This document shows, one piece after another, positions 1-7,337 of a DNA stretch of 23,649 nucleotides. Within the stretch, counting starts at the first letter, position 1, and each line of letters starts with the position of its first letter. The notes beneath the pieces are model-generated. The model saw only the letters and a list, made by a program, of their open reading frames with translations, did not search any database and was not told where the DNA came from. A program made the position numbers and the translations under genes. The DNA comes from a virus. The stretch covers positions 1 to 23,649 of IMG/VR virus record IMGVR_UViG_3300006919_012269, one strand, 5' to 3'.

Positions 1-113
1 AGTGATAAAGGGTTTAAACTAATAGGAGATGTTGCATTTCTTATAATTGAATTTGCACATACATGATATGCAGCTGCCTCTCTTTTATCATATCCTATAA
101 AAATCGGTATCAT
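1..113 (-). CDS. Glycosyltransferase-like protein, N-terminal fragment (runs off the left edge)
   Basis: An open frame starts at an ATG that overlaps the stop of the SDR gene as ATGA (113-110) and stays open to the window edge, giving 37 residues. The start MIPIFIGYDKREAAAYHVC resembles small phage and bacterial glycosyltransferase-like proteins that begin with IPIF(I/V)GYDxREAxAYHV; I recall this from memory and could not search it. Most of the protein, including any DxD motif, lies outside the window. The coupled start makes it the next member of the glycan operon that begins near 8923, which fits a transferase acting on the sugar nucleotides made by the upstream genes. The reading frame is certain enough; the function is only likely. 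Confidence 0.7.
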   Translation of the reverse strand, partial: MIPIFIGYDKREAAAYHVCANSIIRNATSPISLNPLS

Positions 114-652
114 GATATGGATTTCCTTCTACTATGCATAATATCTAAAGTTAAGTTTTTTACTAAAATATTTTTTGGTTGTTTTATAATCCACTCAACA
201 GTATCAGCAATATAGTCAGTATCCATTCGAGGATATTCTCTTCTGTGGTCAGTCATCGGAGTATTCATTCTTCCTAATTTTAAATGAACAATCTTGCATT
301 CAGAATCTATTAGCTGCAGCTGAGTACATGCCTTTTCGAGTGAAGATTTGTGAATTGCATATTTATTAATTGTGTCTTTGTTTCCGTCTGCGCTAACACT
401 TCCAACATTAATAATTGTGCAACTTTTATATTTATTTCTATTAAATAATTCATATAAAATATCAATCTGTGAATACTTATGATAAGCATTATTAATAAAA
501 ATATCAAATTCTTGTTTAAAGAAAGGATCGAGATTAAAGCTTAAATCATATCCGTTTGATCTACTTAATCCTATTACTTCATGATCTTTTGAAAACTTTT
601 GATATAAAGATTTTCCAAGACCACTAGTATGTCCTGTGATGACTATTTTCAT
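110..652 (-). CDS. Short-chain dehydrogenase/reductase (SDR), compact
   Basis: A 180-residue Rossmann-fold SDR. The nucleotide-binding motif TGHTSGLG is at residues 7-14, the NNA motif at 54-56, a serine-containing strand (NVGSVSAD) near 82-89 and the catalytic YxxxK as Y98-AIH-K102. It is short compared with classical SDRs (about 250 aa). It should use NAD(P)H to reduce a carbonyl in the cytosol. Its ATG overlaps the stop of gmd as ATGA, and its stop overlaps the next glycosyltransferase, so translation is coupled. Coming after Gmd and a ColD-type enzyme, the natural guess is reduction of the 4-keto group of a GDP-deoxysugar, but it is much shorter than the GDP-fucose-synthase-like ColC of the colitose pathway, so the substrate is open. 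Confidence 0.82.
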   Translation of the reverse strand: MKIVITGHTSGLGKSLYQKFSKDHEVIGLSRSNGYDLSFNLDPFFKQEFDIFINNAYHKYSQIDILYELFNRNKYKSCTIINVGSVSADGNKDTINKYAIHKSSLEKACTQLQLIDSECKIVHLKLGRMNTPMTDHRREYPRMDTDYIADTVEWIIKQPKNILVKNLTLDIMHSRRKSIS

Positions 653-1629
653 TTTGTGCTTTCGTATCTTTTTATATCTTCAACAACCATTTCGTGCATC
701 ATTAATTCAAATGTATAATTTGGCGCCCATCCTAATACTTTTTTTGCTTTACTTGAGTCGGCATGTAAACTGTGTAATTCGTTTGGTCTTTCAAATTCTT
801 TATCAGATATAACATATTGTTCCCAATTTTTTATACCTGCCACTTTAAACGCCAGTTCACACATCTCTCTAACGCTATGTTTTATTCCTGTCGCAATAAT
901 AAAGTCTTCTGGAGTTTGATGTTGTAGCATAAGCCATTGTGCAAATACATAATCTTCTGCATGACCCCAATCCCTTTCGGCATCTAAATTACCTAATACA
1001 ATTTTATCAGATATTCTTTTTACTATCCTTGCAACGCCGTCGGTAATCTTTCTTGATACAAATTCAATACCGCGAATAGGTGACTCGTGATTAAACAAAA
1101 TACCCGAGCAAGCATGCATATTATAGCTTTCTCTGTAATTCTTTGTTATATGGAAACCGTATAATTTAGCAACACCATACGGACTTGCAGGCTCAAACGG
1201 AGTCTCTTCTGTTTGTCTGCCGTTTGTATTGCTGTTTCCAAACATTTCAGACGTCGCGGCTTGATAAAACTTACAAGAAGGTTTGACACGACGTATTGCT
1301 TCAAGACAATTGAGAGGACCTATAGCGTCAACATGAGTAGTTACATATGCAAGACGCCACGATCCTCCAACAAAGCTTTGAGCTGCTAAATTATAAAACT
1401 CATCAGGTTCTACAATTTCCATAATATCCATTAGACTACACATATCAGTAACATCACCTATGTGAGTCTTTAATCCCATTTCAAAAAGATTTAAATATTC
1501 CATATTTGACCAATTAGGACTAGTATATCTTTTTACTACTCCATGAACATTATATCCTTTTTCTAAAAGTAGTTTTGCAAGATAACAGGCGTCTTGTCCT
1601 GGAAAACCTGTAATTAAAGCTGTTTTCAT
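649..1629 (-). CDS. gmd: GDP-mannose 4,6-dehydratase
   Basis: A 326-residue extended SDR that converts GDP-D-mannose to GDP-4-keto-6-deoxy-D-mannose with bound NADP. The N-terminus has the Rossmann motif TGFPGQD (8-14), and the body has the family segments TSEMFG, ASPYGVAKLYG with the catalytic YxxxK, NHESPIRGIEFVSRKI (usual form NHESPRRG..FVTRKI) and GNLDAERDWGHAEDYV. Length is slightly below the usual 345-370. The start overlaps the stop of the preceding aminotransferase-fold gene as ATGA. Its product is exactly the substrate of ColD-type 3-dehydratases, one of which is encoded just upstream, which makes a GDP-dideoxyhexose route the best reading. Confidence 0.95.
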   Translation of the reverse strand: MKTALITGFPGQDACYLAKLLLEKGYNVHGVVKRYTSPNWSNMEYLNLFEMGLKTHIGDVTDMCSLMDIMEIVEPDEFYNLAAQSFVGGSWRLAYVTTHVDAIGPLNCLEAIRRVKPSCKFYQAATSEMFGNSNTNGRQTEETPFEPASPYGVAKLYGFHITKNYRESYNMHACSGILFNHESPIRGIEFVSRKITDGVARIVKRISDKIVLGNLDAERDWGHAEDYVFAQWLMLQHQTPEDFIIATGIKHSVREMCELAFKVAGIKNWEQYVISDKEFERPNELHSLHADSSKAKKVLGWAPNYTFELMMHEMVVEDIKRYESTK

Positions 1630-2789
1630 TTTATATTTCCAATTATATCTGATACCATGTTTATTTCATTATGAAGACTTATTGAATCGTTTCCAATAAA
1701 AAAACCATTTTCGTGAAGATCGTCGGCGGCTTCGAATGTTCCTACGCTATCCCAATTTAATCTATCTATAACTGGGTTCTTCATAAAGTTGCCAGCAACA
1801 ATAGGTCTTGTTTCTACGCCGCAATGTGTAAGAATATTAATTACTTCTTTGCGCCTTCCTTTTAAATGATCTTGAAGAACAAGCCCAAAACCAAACCAAC
1901 TGCTTATACCAATTTCTTTTTGTAATCTTACTCCTGATATTTTTTGAAATGATTCTACTGCATGCCACGCATTTTTGCGTCGGCCGAGCAACATATCAGG
2001 CCACTTCTTTAATTGTTCCTGTCCAATTGCACCACTCATTTCTAAAGGGCGTACACAGTATCCCGGGAGTATGAACTTAAAACTATCTTCAAACGGATCA
2101 CCTGATTTTTTATATAATGGACTATCGTCTGCCATATCTCGTATCCAACCATGAGCACGTAAACTTTTTAAATATTCATATGTAAGCGGATCATCCGTTA
2201 AAACCATGCCACCTTCCATTGTTTGCATATGATGACTAAAGAAGAAACTAAACGTACCCATTTCACCAACAGATCCACATTTAAAGTTATATTCAGTTGA
2301 GGCTCCTAAACTTTCACAATTATCTTCAAGAAGAATGATATCATGCTTATCACACAACATTTTTAAATCGTGAAGATTTGATGAATTTCCTAACAAATTT
2401 ACAGTAAAGATTGCGGCCGTATCTTCGTCAATAGCTTCTTCAACTTTATTCACATCTATGTTAAATGTATAAGGATCAACATCAACAAAACGAAGTTTAT
2501 ATCCCCATTGGTGTACAGGAAAATAAGTTGTGCTCCAACTAACTGCAGGAACAATAATATTTCCTTTATTTTTATATTTTGGATTAAGTGCTAAAGATGC
2601 AATCGTAATTAGGTTTGCGCTGCTACCACTATTTGTCATAACAGCATAATTGCTATCAAAGAATTTAGCAAACTGTTCTTCAAAAGCTTTTACTTGTTCA
2701 CCCATAGTATAACGGCCGCTTTCAATTACGCGTTGAATTGCGTCAACTTCTTCCGATCCCCAAGTATCGCTCGCCAATCTATATTTCAT
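1626..2789 (-). CDS. colD: DegT/DnrJ-fold 3-dehydratase, ColD type (GDP-4-keto-6-deoxy-D-mannose 3-dehydratase)
   Basis: A 387-residue PLP enzyme of the DegT/DnrJ/EryC1/StrS fold. It follows E. coli ColD closely as I remember it: LAS.TW near the start, YTMGEQVK, SGSSANL, PAVSWSTTY (81-89), VNLLGN, LLEDNCES (153-160), and FILPGY.VRPLEMSGAIG. Ordinary members hold PLP through a lysine; here the corresponding stretch reads SHHMQTMEGG (185-194), with His where Lys is expected, which is the hallmark of ColD and of the CDP-sugar dehydrase RfbH. RfbH also carries an Fe-S cysteine set that I do not see. It should remove the 3-OH of GDP-4-keto-6-deoxymannose, using glutamate and PLP. Placed between the aldolase and gmd genes with 4-base overlaps. 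The dehydratase call is strong; the exact sugar is inferred from gmd. Confidence 0.87.
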   Translation of the reverse strand: MKYRLASDTWGSEEVDAIQRVIESGRYTMGEQVKAFEEQFAKFFDSNYAVMTNSGSSANLITIASLALNPKYKNKGNIIVPAVSWSTTYFPVHQWGYKLRFVDVDPYTFNIDVNKVEEAIDEDTAAIFTVNLLGNSSNLHDLKMLCDKHDIILLEDNCESLGASTEYNFKCGSVGEMGTFSFFFSHHMQTMEGGMVLTDDPLTYEYLKSLRAHGWIRDMADDSPLYKKSGDPFEDSFKFILPGYCVRPLEMSGAIGQEQLKKWPDMLLGRRKNAWHAVESFQKISGVRLQKEIGISSWFGFGLVLQDHLKGRRKEVINILTHCGVETRPIVAGNFMKNPVIDRLNWDSVGTFEAADDLHENGFFIGNDSISLHNEINMVSDIIGNIK

Positions 2790-3580
2790 TTACTTGCCTC
2801 TTTAATCATATGAATGTTTTTAGCAATAGCGTAATTAAATTCAGTTCCTTGCTGATGCGCGTATAAACCTTCGCTTAATGCTCTACTAAAACTGGCAGAC
2901 ATGCCGTCTTGTTTAGATAATCTTTCACATGCTTCTTTAGTACTATAGCCTCCACTTAAACCAACGACACTATGTACTTTATCATGCTTCATAATATCTT
3001 TATAAAAATTTGGCTGTTCTGGTAAAGTAAGTTTAAGTGTACACTTCCCTTTAAATTGATCTAAATATTCTGATAACTTCTTAAGTAATAAGTCTTCTAC
3101 TTTTTGTTTTTGATAATGGTCAATTGGAATTTCCGGTTCAACAATTGGCATTAATCCTTTATTGTTAATTCCTTCAGCTAAAGAAAATTGCTGTTCTAAT
3201 ATCATATCCATTTGATCTATATTTTTTACAATACTTCGCATTTTTGTTCCAACACAATTGTTTTGAATAGCAAAGTCACACATCTCTTTCCAATCAAATG
3301 TTTTTAAAGAACCGTTTCCTTCACACCCACTATCTATTTTTAGATATGATTTAATACCTTTTGTTTTTAATATTGGTACCATACCTCTTTCAACTGTATC
3401 TTTATAAAGTATGGCTGCTCTAATATTGTCACTTATAAAATCTGGTGATTGCACCATACGCAACCTCATCTTATGAACAAGATCCATTTTATTTTGTTCA
3501 GTATAAGGTTGTTCATAACGATCTAAAACGCCGCCTGTAGAACCGCCACTATGATCCATCGCTGCAATAAATGTAGTCAT
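2786..3580 (-). CDS. Class I fructose-bisphosphate aldolase
   Basis: A 264-residue (beta/alpha)8 class I aldolase of the bacterial FdaB type (usually about 296 aa). Visible family segments are AAMDHSGGS (6-14), GTKMRS (111-116), MPIVEPEI (144-151), the Schiff-base strand TLKLTLPEQPN with K183, VVGLSGGYS (205-213) and SASFSRALSEGL (228-239). It interconverts fructose-1,6-bisphosphate with dihydroxyacetone phosphate and glyceraldehyde-3-phosphate, without a metal. The gene follows PEPCK by 6 bases and overlaps the colD-like gene by 4 bases, so the two central-carbon enzymes sit directly upstream of deoxysugar enzymes. That suggests the gluconeogenic direction. A role in building an unusual sugar by aldol addition is an alternative. 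Confidence 0.93.
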   Translation of the reverse strand: MTTFIAAMDHSGGSTGGVLDRYEQPYTEQNKMDLVHKMRLRMVQSPDFISDNIRAAILYKDTVERGMVPILKTKGIKSYLKIDSGCEGNGSLKTFDWKEMCDFAIQNNCVGTKMRSIVKNIDQMDMILEQQFSLAEGINNKGLMPIVEPEIPIDHYQKQKVEDLLLKKLSEYLDQFKGKCTLKLTLPEQPNFYKDIMKHDKVHSVVGLSGGYSTKEACERLSKQDGMSASFSRALSEGLYAHQQGTEFNYAIAKNIHMIKEASK

Positions 3581-3586
3581 TTTATT

Positions 3587-4783
3587 TCATCCTTTAATTA
3601 AATCTTCAAGTGTTTTTAACACATTTTCGCTGTCATCCGCCACATCTAATTCAATCGCGGACTTAATACATTTTCTTGTAAAGTCTAAATCAAATCTTTG
3701 GCCTGACATATCCATTCCTGTATTAATTAAATACACATTACAATTATTTTCTTTTATCTTTTGCATTAATAAGTCACTATATTCACTTATTTTACGCGGC
3801 ATAAAAGGAGATCCATAACACGGACTAAATAATGGTTTTATTTCTTCGGAGCCAGCTTCAGTACCTGGCATTTGACTTGTATATCCGGTTTCAAAAAACC
3901 GTCTTATTGTTTCTCCACTTATTTTACTTGAAGGTGGAAACACTCCTTTTGCATCCATAGTTAAAAAGAATATATTATCTGGATGATTAAATTGTTGTGG
4001 CTCATGATATGCATTTTCTACACAATTAATAGGATAACTTAAACGTGCATTTGATAACCCAGGATTTTCAATTACTAAAGTTTCACGGCTACGAGCTAAT
4101 TCAACAGCATCAAAAATTGTTTTATGAGTTTCTGGTGTAAGACCTTCTGATTTTGCATAACAGCCTGTTTCAACCATTTGAATGCCGTTATGATTCCATA
4201 ATACTTCGTCATCACTGATAAGTTGATAGTCAGGATCGCTACTAAGAGTTGTCTTACCTGTACCACTTAAACCAAACATAAGGTTTGTTGTATTATCAAA
4301 TGTGAAAGCACTGCAATGCATTGGTAAAATATTTTTTGGAGGTGTTTCAAAAGAAATAATTCCAAATACACCTTTCTTAATTTCTCCAAGAAAAGTAGTG
4401 CCACCAATTAACATCACTTGCTCGTCTAAATGAACATAAATGTACGGTTCATCAACTTTCATTTCTGTATTGTGTATTATTGTCCAATCAGCAGTGTGAT
4501 TAAGAGGATCATCTACAACCGTGAACATATTACGAACAAATTGTGCATGTCTATCATCGTTTGTTTTAACGCGGAAACACATACCTGAGGTATAGAAAAC
4601 TAAATTATGATTATAGTCCATTAGATCCATACGCATATGCATTACTTGGTAATCCATTTCGTTACCAATTTTATTGTATTTTGGTCTAGATAAATCTAAA
4701 GCTTCATGTGCTTTGCTTCCAAAAAAATACTTATTTTCAGGCGACCGTCCTGAAGGGTTTGTACTAATTTCAATATTACTCAT
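3587..4783 (-). CDS. pckA: Phosphoenolpyruvate carboxykinase (ATP type), compact form
   Basis: A 398-residue PEPCK that makes phosphoenolpyruvate from oxaloacetate with ATP. The core is complete: GRSPENK with R13, GGTTFLGEIKKG (127-138) with the two lysines, MHCSA with H156, the P-loop GLSGTGKTT (171-179), ISDDE (189-193) with the metal-binding Asp, ETGCYAK, ARLSYPI with R247, and the lid and adenine-site segments GTEAG and GQRFDLDFTR. The position of E. coli Tyr207 is Phe131. Against E. coli PckA (540 aa) about 50 N-terminal and roughly 60 C-terminal residues are missing. I start it at 4783, where AGGAG lies 7 bases upstream; an in-frame upstream ATG at 4870 lies inside the previous gene. 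It overlaps that gene by 8 bases. Phage-encoded PEPCK is not among the common auxiliary metabolic genes I know. Confidence 0.95.
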   Translation of the reverse strand: MSNIEISTNPSGRSPENKYFFGSKAHEALDLSRPKYNKIGNEMDYQVMHMRMDLMDYNHNLVFYTSGMCFRVKTNDDRHAQFVRNMFTVVDDPLNHTADWTIIHNTEMKVDEPYIYVHLDEQVMLIGGTTFLGEIKKGVFGIISFETPPKNILPMHCSAFTFDNTTNLMFGLSGTGKTTLSSDPDYQLISDDEVLWNHNGIQMVETGCYAKSEGLTPETHKTIFDAVELARSRETLVIENPGLSNARLSYPINCVENAYHEPQQFNHPDNIFFLTMDAKGVFPPSSKISGETIRRFFETGYTSQMPGTEAGSEEIKPLFSPCYGSPFMPRKISEYSDLLMQKIKENNCNVYLINTGMDMSGQRFDLDFTRKCIKSAIELDVADDSENVLKTLEDLIKG

Positions 4784-5108
4784 AAGTTTCTCCTGTTTCA
4801 CGGAAGAAATTTTCACTCCAAAAGGCTTTATCGTCAATCCAAACATCATAGTGTTCTTTTTTACCAACACTTAATTCATGGTATTTTGCGCCCCATTCAT
4901 CTAATTGATTTTTAGTTAATTCGTAATAATCAACTTTACTTACCGCACCCCGCGCAGTCATATATTTAATTTCATGACCTGCGTCGTATAATTTATTTAC
5001 TTTAGCTATACGATCCATCATTGGCTCGTGTTTACTATAATCTTTTTTACCGTTTGGCAAAAGCACTTCTTTACAGATAGTACCATCAATATCAATCACA
5101 TATTTCAT
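4776..5108 (-). CDS. Small HAD-superfamily phosphatase
   Basis: A 110-residue capless HAD hydrolase. Motif I is DIDGTIC (6-12) with nucleophile D6 and acid/base D8, motif II is MTARG (50-54), a lysine for motif III lies at 83-84, and motif IV is WIDDKA (90-95). Similar small HADs occur in capsule and LPS clusters and resemble the KdsC-like minimal phosphatases; the substrate cannot be read from sequence. It starts at a TAATG junction with the preceding glycan gene and overlaps PEPCK by 8 bases. In this place it could dephosphorylate a sugar phosphate: fructose-1,6-bisphosphate (which would complete the gluconeogenic step after aldolase) or a PEP-derived sugar-acid phosphate are the two options I would test. 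Confidence 0.82.
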   Translation of the reverse strand: MKYVIDIDGTICKEVLLPNGKKDYSKHEPMMDRIAKVNKLYDAGHEIKYMTARGAVSKVDYYELTKNQLDEWGAKYHELSVGKKEHYDVWIDDKAFWSENFFRETGETYE

Positions 5109-5989
5109 TATTTAAGAGATCCTTTCCATTGTATAGAGCTATTTATGAATTTATAAGTTCTTGGATCGGCGGCTTCTTTCATTTTATATTGTCCGTGTGC
5201 AAGACTTGAAAAAAGAGGAAACCGATCTTTTTCTACTAAATTTTCTATTTCACTTATATCGTGTGATAAAGGGTAAGCTGGACAAAACTTTTCACATATA
5301 ACAGGTATGCCTCTTTGAAGTGCAGTTAACGCTACGGCGCTATTATAAGTAACAACACAGTAAGCTTTATTTAATGCCTGGTCAAGCGTTTCATCATAAA
5401 TATATTTTTCTTTGTCCTTTTGTAATAACATCATATCGTCCATGATAGGACCGTTTTTTCTTCTTACAACAATTGGTCTATCTGTATGCTGTTTTATTTT
5501 TTTCGTAATAATTGTTTCCCAATTTGTATCATCAAAAACACGAGCGGTAGAATTACTAGGTGGAAAAACTAAAATATTTTTCTTTTGTTTAAAATTATAA
5601 TCATTAAATTCTAAAGAAAAATTTGAATTAAACCTATCTGAATTGGCATTAGGTAAAATTTGATTTTGGCAAAATCCGTTTTTTGTAATTCGCATCCAAT
5701 GTGGTTTTCCGTATCCCGCATTAAAATATGCATGGTCTATATAGTAAAATGGAATATTATTTGTAAGCGCCGATTTTAATATATGATAATTTCCACGGAG
5801 GATTCCTGCAAAAACTAAACCTGTTGCATCATACAATTTTTTAGACTTTACCTTTCTTGGCATGCCAGGCCTTTTTTCAATAATAGATAAAAATTGTCTT
5901 GTATATACAAGTTTTCCACCTATTCCGATCGCTACTTGTTTTAAATAACGATCTTGCTCTTGTTTTCCTGTTAAAAAAACATATATCAT
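5108..5989 (-). CDS. Capsule-type polysaccharide glycosyltransferase-like protein
   Basis: A 293-residue protein with the look of the KpsS/LipB/Capsule_synth group (GT-B-like fold). The best support is the C-terminal half: VLVFPPSNS-like strand (LVFPPSNS), a basic RPIVVRRK strand, then AYCVVTYNSAVALTALQRGIPVIC split over about residues 208-231, the usual serine-containing nucleotide-sugar site (NSAVALTALQRGIPV), followed by a Pro-rich segment. It presumably transfers a sugar to a surface polysaccharide or lipid acceptor, or modifies a phage or host glycan. It overlaps its upstream neighbour by ATGA and ends in a TAATG junction with the HAD phosphatase. Family level is likely; donor and acceptor are unknown. 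Confidence 0.7.
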   Translation of the reverse strand: MIYVFLTGKQEQDRYLKQVAIGIGGKLVYTRQFLSIIEKRPGMPRKVKSKKLYDATGLVFAGILRGNYHILKSALTNNIPFYYIDHAYFNAGYGKPHWMRITKNGFCQNQILPNANSDRFNSNFSLEFNDYNFKQKKNILVFPPSNSTARVFDDTNWETIITKKIKQHTDRPIVVRRKNGPIMDDMMLLQKDKEKYIYDETLDQALNKAYCVVTYNSAVALTALQRGIPVICEKFCPAYPLSHDISEIENLVEKDRFPLFSSLAHGQYKMKEAADPRTYKFINSSIQWKGSLK

Positions 5990-6774
5990 CTTACGTTATT
6001 CCAATATTTATGTTCCCTTTGAACCACTAAATCTTTTCTGTGGCTTGTGCCTTTTCTTTTCCGTGGACCTTTCATATGATCCATAAACTCTCCAAGCGGA
6101 CCATTAATAAATGGATGATTGCTTTTTACGTCAGGACTTAAATTGTGCCAATGCCTATCATCAAATTGTAACTTAGCCGCGTCGTAAGTATGACAATCAG
6201 TCCACTTATCAAGTTTAAAAATTGTATCTTGAATATAGTAATCTTTCCAAGTATTTAAAAACGGTTTAGCTATTTCGTGGTCCATATTAAATATATGAAA
6301 CCCAGTTTCGGTATACATCCAAGGTCTTGCAAGATATCCTGCAAACTTATCTGTGGGAATCCAACTTAGTATATCTTTAACTTGAATTGGCGAATGAGTT
6401 CGGCTATCTCCATCAAGCCATATAAGTATATTTGTTTCTTCTTCCTCAAGGAATTGAAAAAGAGTAAAAACTTTATGACTAAATCTTACGGCATCATACA
6501 TATAATCTTTATTACCATTTTTAGATTTGGCACCTAATCCATTTGCTTCTTTATTATTTTTATGTCTTTCTTTAAATTTTAACAAATCAGGATGTTTAAG
6601 TATTTTATATTGTACTCTATTGTCTCTTATCAAATTTCTTTTAGGAATAGGATCGTCAACATATACAGTTAGATACGTATCTTGAGGCCAATGCTGTATA
6701 AAACCTTTTACTAATAACGCTCCAGTTTCTCCCCAACCTTCAAGACTAAAACACGTGACCGCATTTATTTTCAT
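5986..6774 (-). CDS. GT-A-like glycosyltransferase
   Basis: A 262-residue protein with a GT-A-like N-terminal half: alternating strands (INAVTCFSLEGWG, TYLTVYVDDP), then LIWLDGDSRTHSPI at 117-130, whose D121-G-D123 is a DxD metal/nucleotide-sugar motif. The downstream part contains ETGFHIFNM and a DRHWHN segment, and the C-terminus is rich in Arg and Lys (KGPRKRKGTSHRKD). It probably transfers a nucleotide-activated sugar. ATGA overlaps join it to the methyltransferase before it and the capsule-type gene after it. The DxD and the neighbourhood make a glycosyltransferase likely; I cannot name the CAZy family. Confidence 0.72.
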   Translation of the reverse strand: MKINAVTCFSLEGWGETGALLVKGFIQHWPQDTYLTVYVDDPIPKRNLIRDNRVQYKILKHPDLLKFKERHKNNKEANGLGAKSKNGNKDYMYDAVRFSHKVFTLFQFLEEEETNILIWLDGDSRTHSPIQVKDILSWIPTDKFAGYLARPWMYTETGFHIFNMDHEIAKPFLNTWKDYYIQDTIFKLDKWTDCHTYDAAKLQFDDRHWHNLSPDVKSNHPFINGPLGEFMDHMKGPRKRKGTSHRKDLVVQREHKYWNNVR

Positions 6775-7337
6775 GTGTTATCCTTTCTTTCAAATACTAA
6801 ACCACGTATTTTTACAAACTGCTGTCGAGGTTTTCTTATTTGTCCGTTCATTAAAGTAACTGATGCGTTTCTTACGGCCATAGTTTCTTTTAAGTTTATA
6901 TTAAATCCAAATTGCTGAAATACATTTACCCAATAGATTTCTGATTGTTCGTTTACGTGATTTTTACCACCCCAAAATGGCGGAGCGGCAGTAAGAATAA
7001 CTCTTTTGCATTTACGAAAATCTTTCATAAATATTGGAATACATTTTTCTTCAACGTGTTCAACAAACTCTACACTCCAACCAAGATCGAAATCTAATTC
7101 AAATCTTGATGAATTTATTCTATAATCCACTTGTTGAAAATTATCTGATTTTGGTAACTCGCTTGTCCCATCAACACCATAAGCATGCATACCAAGCTGC
7201 GCAGCTTCAAATACTTGTCCTCCTGTACCACATCCAATATCTATCATACTTTTTACATTCCAAGTTTCTTTTGCGTATATCAAAGCCTGAATGTCAACGT
7301 TTGTTCCGCCTCCATGCTGATTTTCTTTAAAGTCCAT
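6771..7337 (-). CDS. SAM-dependent methyltransferase
   Basis: A 188-residue class I methyltransferase. The SAM-binding motif I is MIDIGCGTGG (31-40) after an N-terminal helix, with an acidic end of strand 2 (YGVDG), the FVEHV segment typical of Methyltransf_11/23 proteins, and a late HVNEQ..YW segment seen in glycan-associated members. Short inserts only, so a small-molecule or sugar substrate fits better than DNA. It begins at a TAATG junction with the upstream glycosyltransferase and overlaps the next gene as ATGA. O-methylation of a sugar residue is the natural guess from context. The methyltransferase call is secure; the substrate is inferred. Confidence 0.85.
   Translation of the reverse strand: MDFKENQHGGGTNVDIQALIYAKETWNVKSMIDIGCGTGGQVFEAAQLGMHAYGVDGTSELPKSDNFQQVDYRINSSRFELDFDLGWSVEFVEHVEEKCIPIFMKDFRKCKRVILTAAPPFWGGKNHVNEQSEIYWVNVFQQFGFNINLKETMAVRNASVTLMNGQIRKPRQQFVKIRGLVFERKDNT

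Noticed and set aside
1626-2789. Reading the gene as a perosamine-type sugar aminotransferase
   Set aside because: The PLP lysine is replaced by His in SHHMQTMEGG, the mark of ColD-type dehydratases.
4674-4874. Plus-strand open frame opposite the PEPCK start
   Set aside because: It lies opposite two well-supported minus-strand genes, has no ribosome site or family pattern, and no other plus-strand gene is supported in the window.
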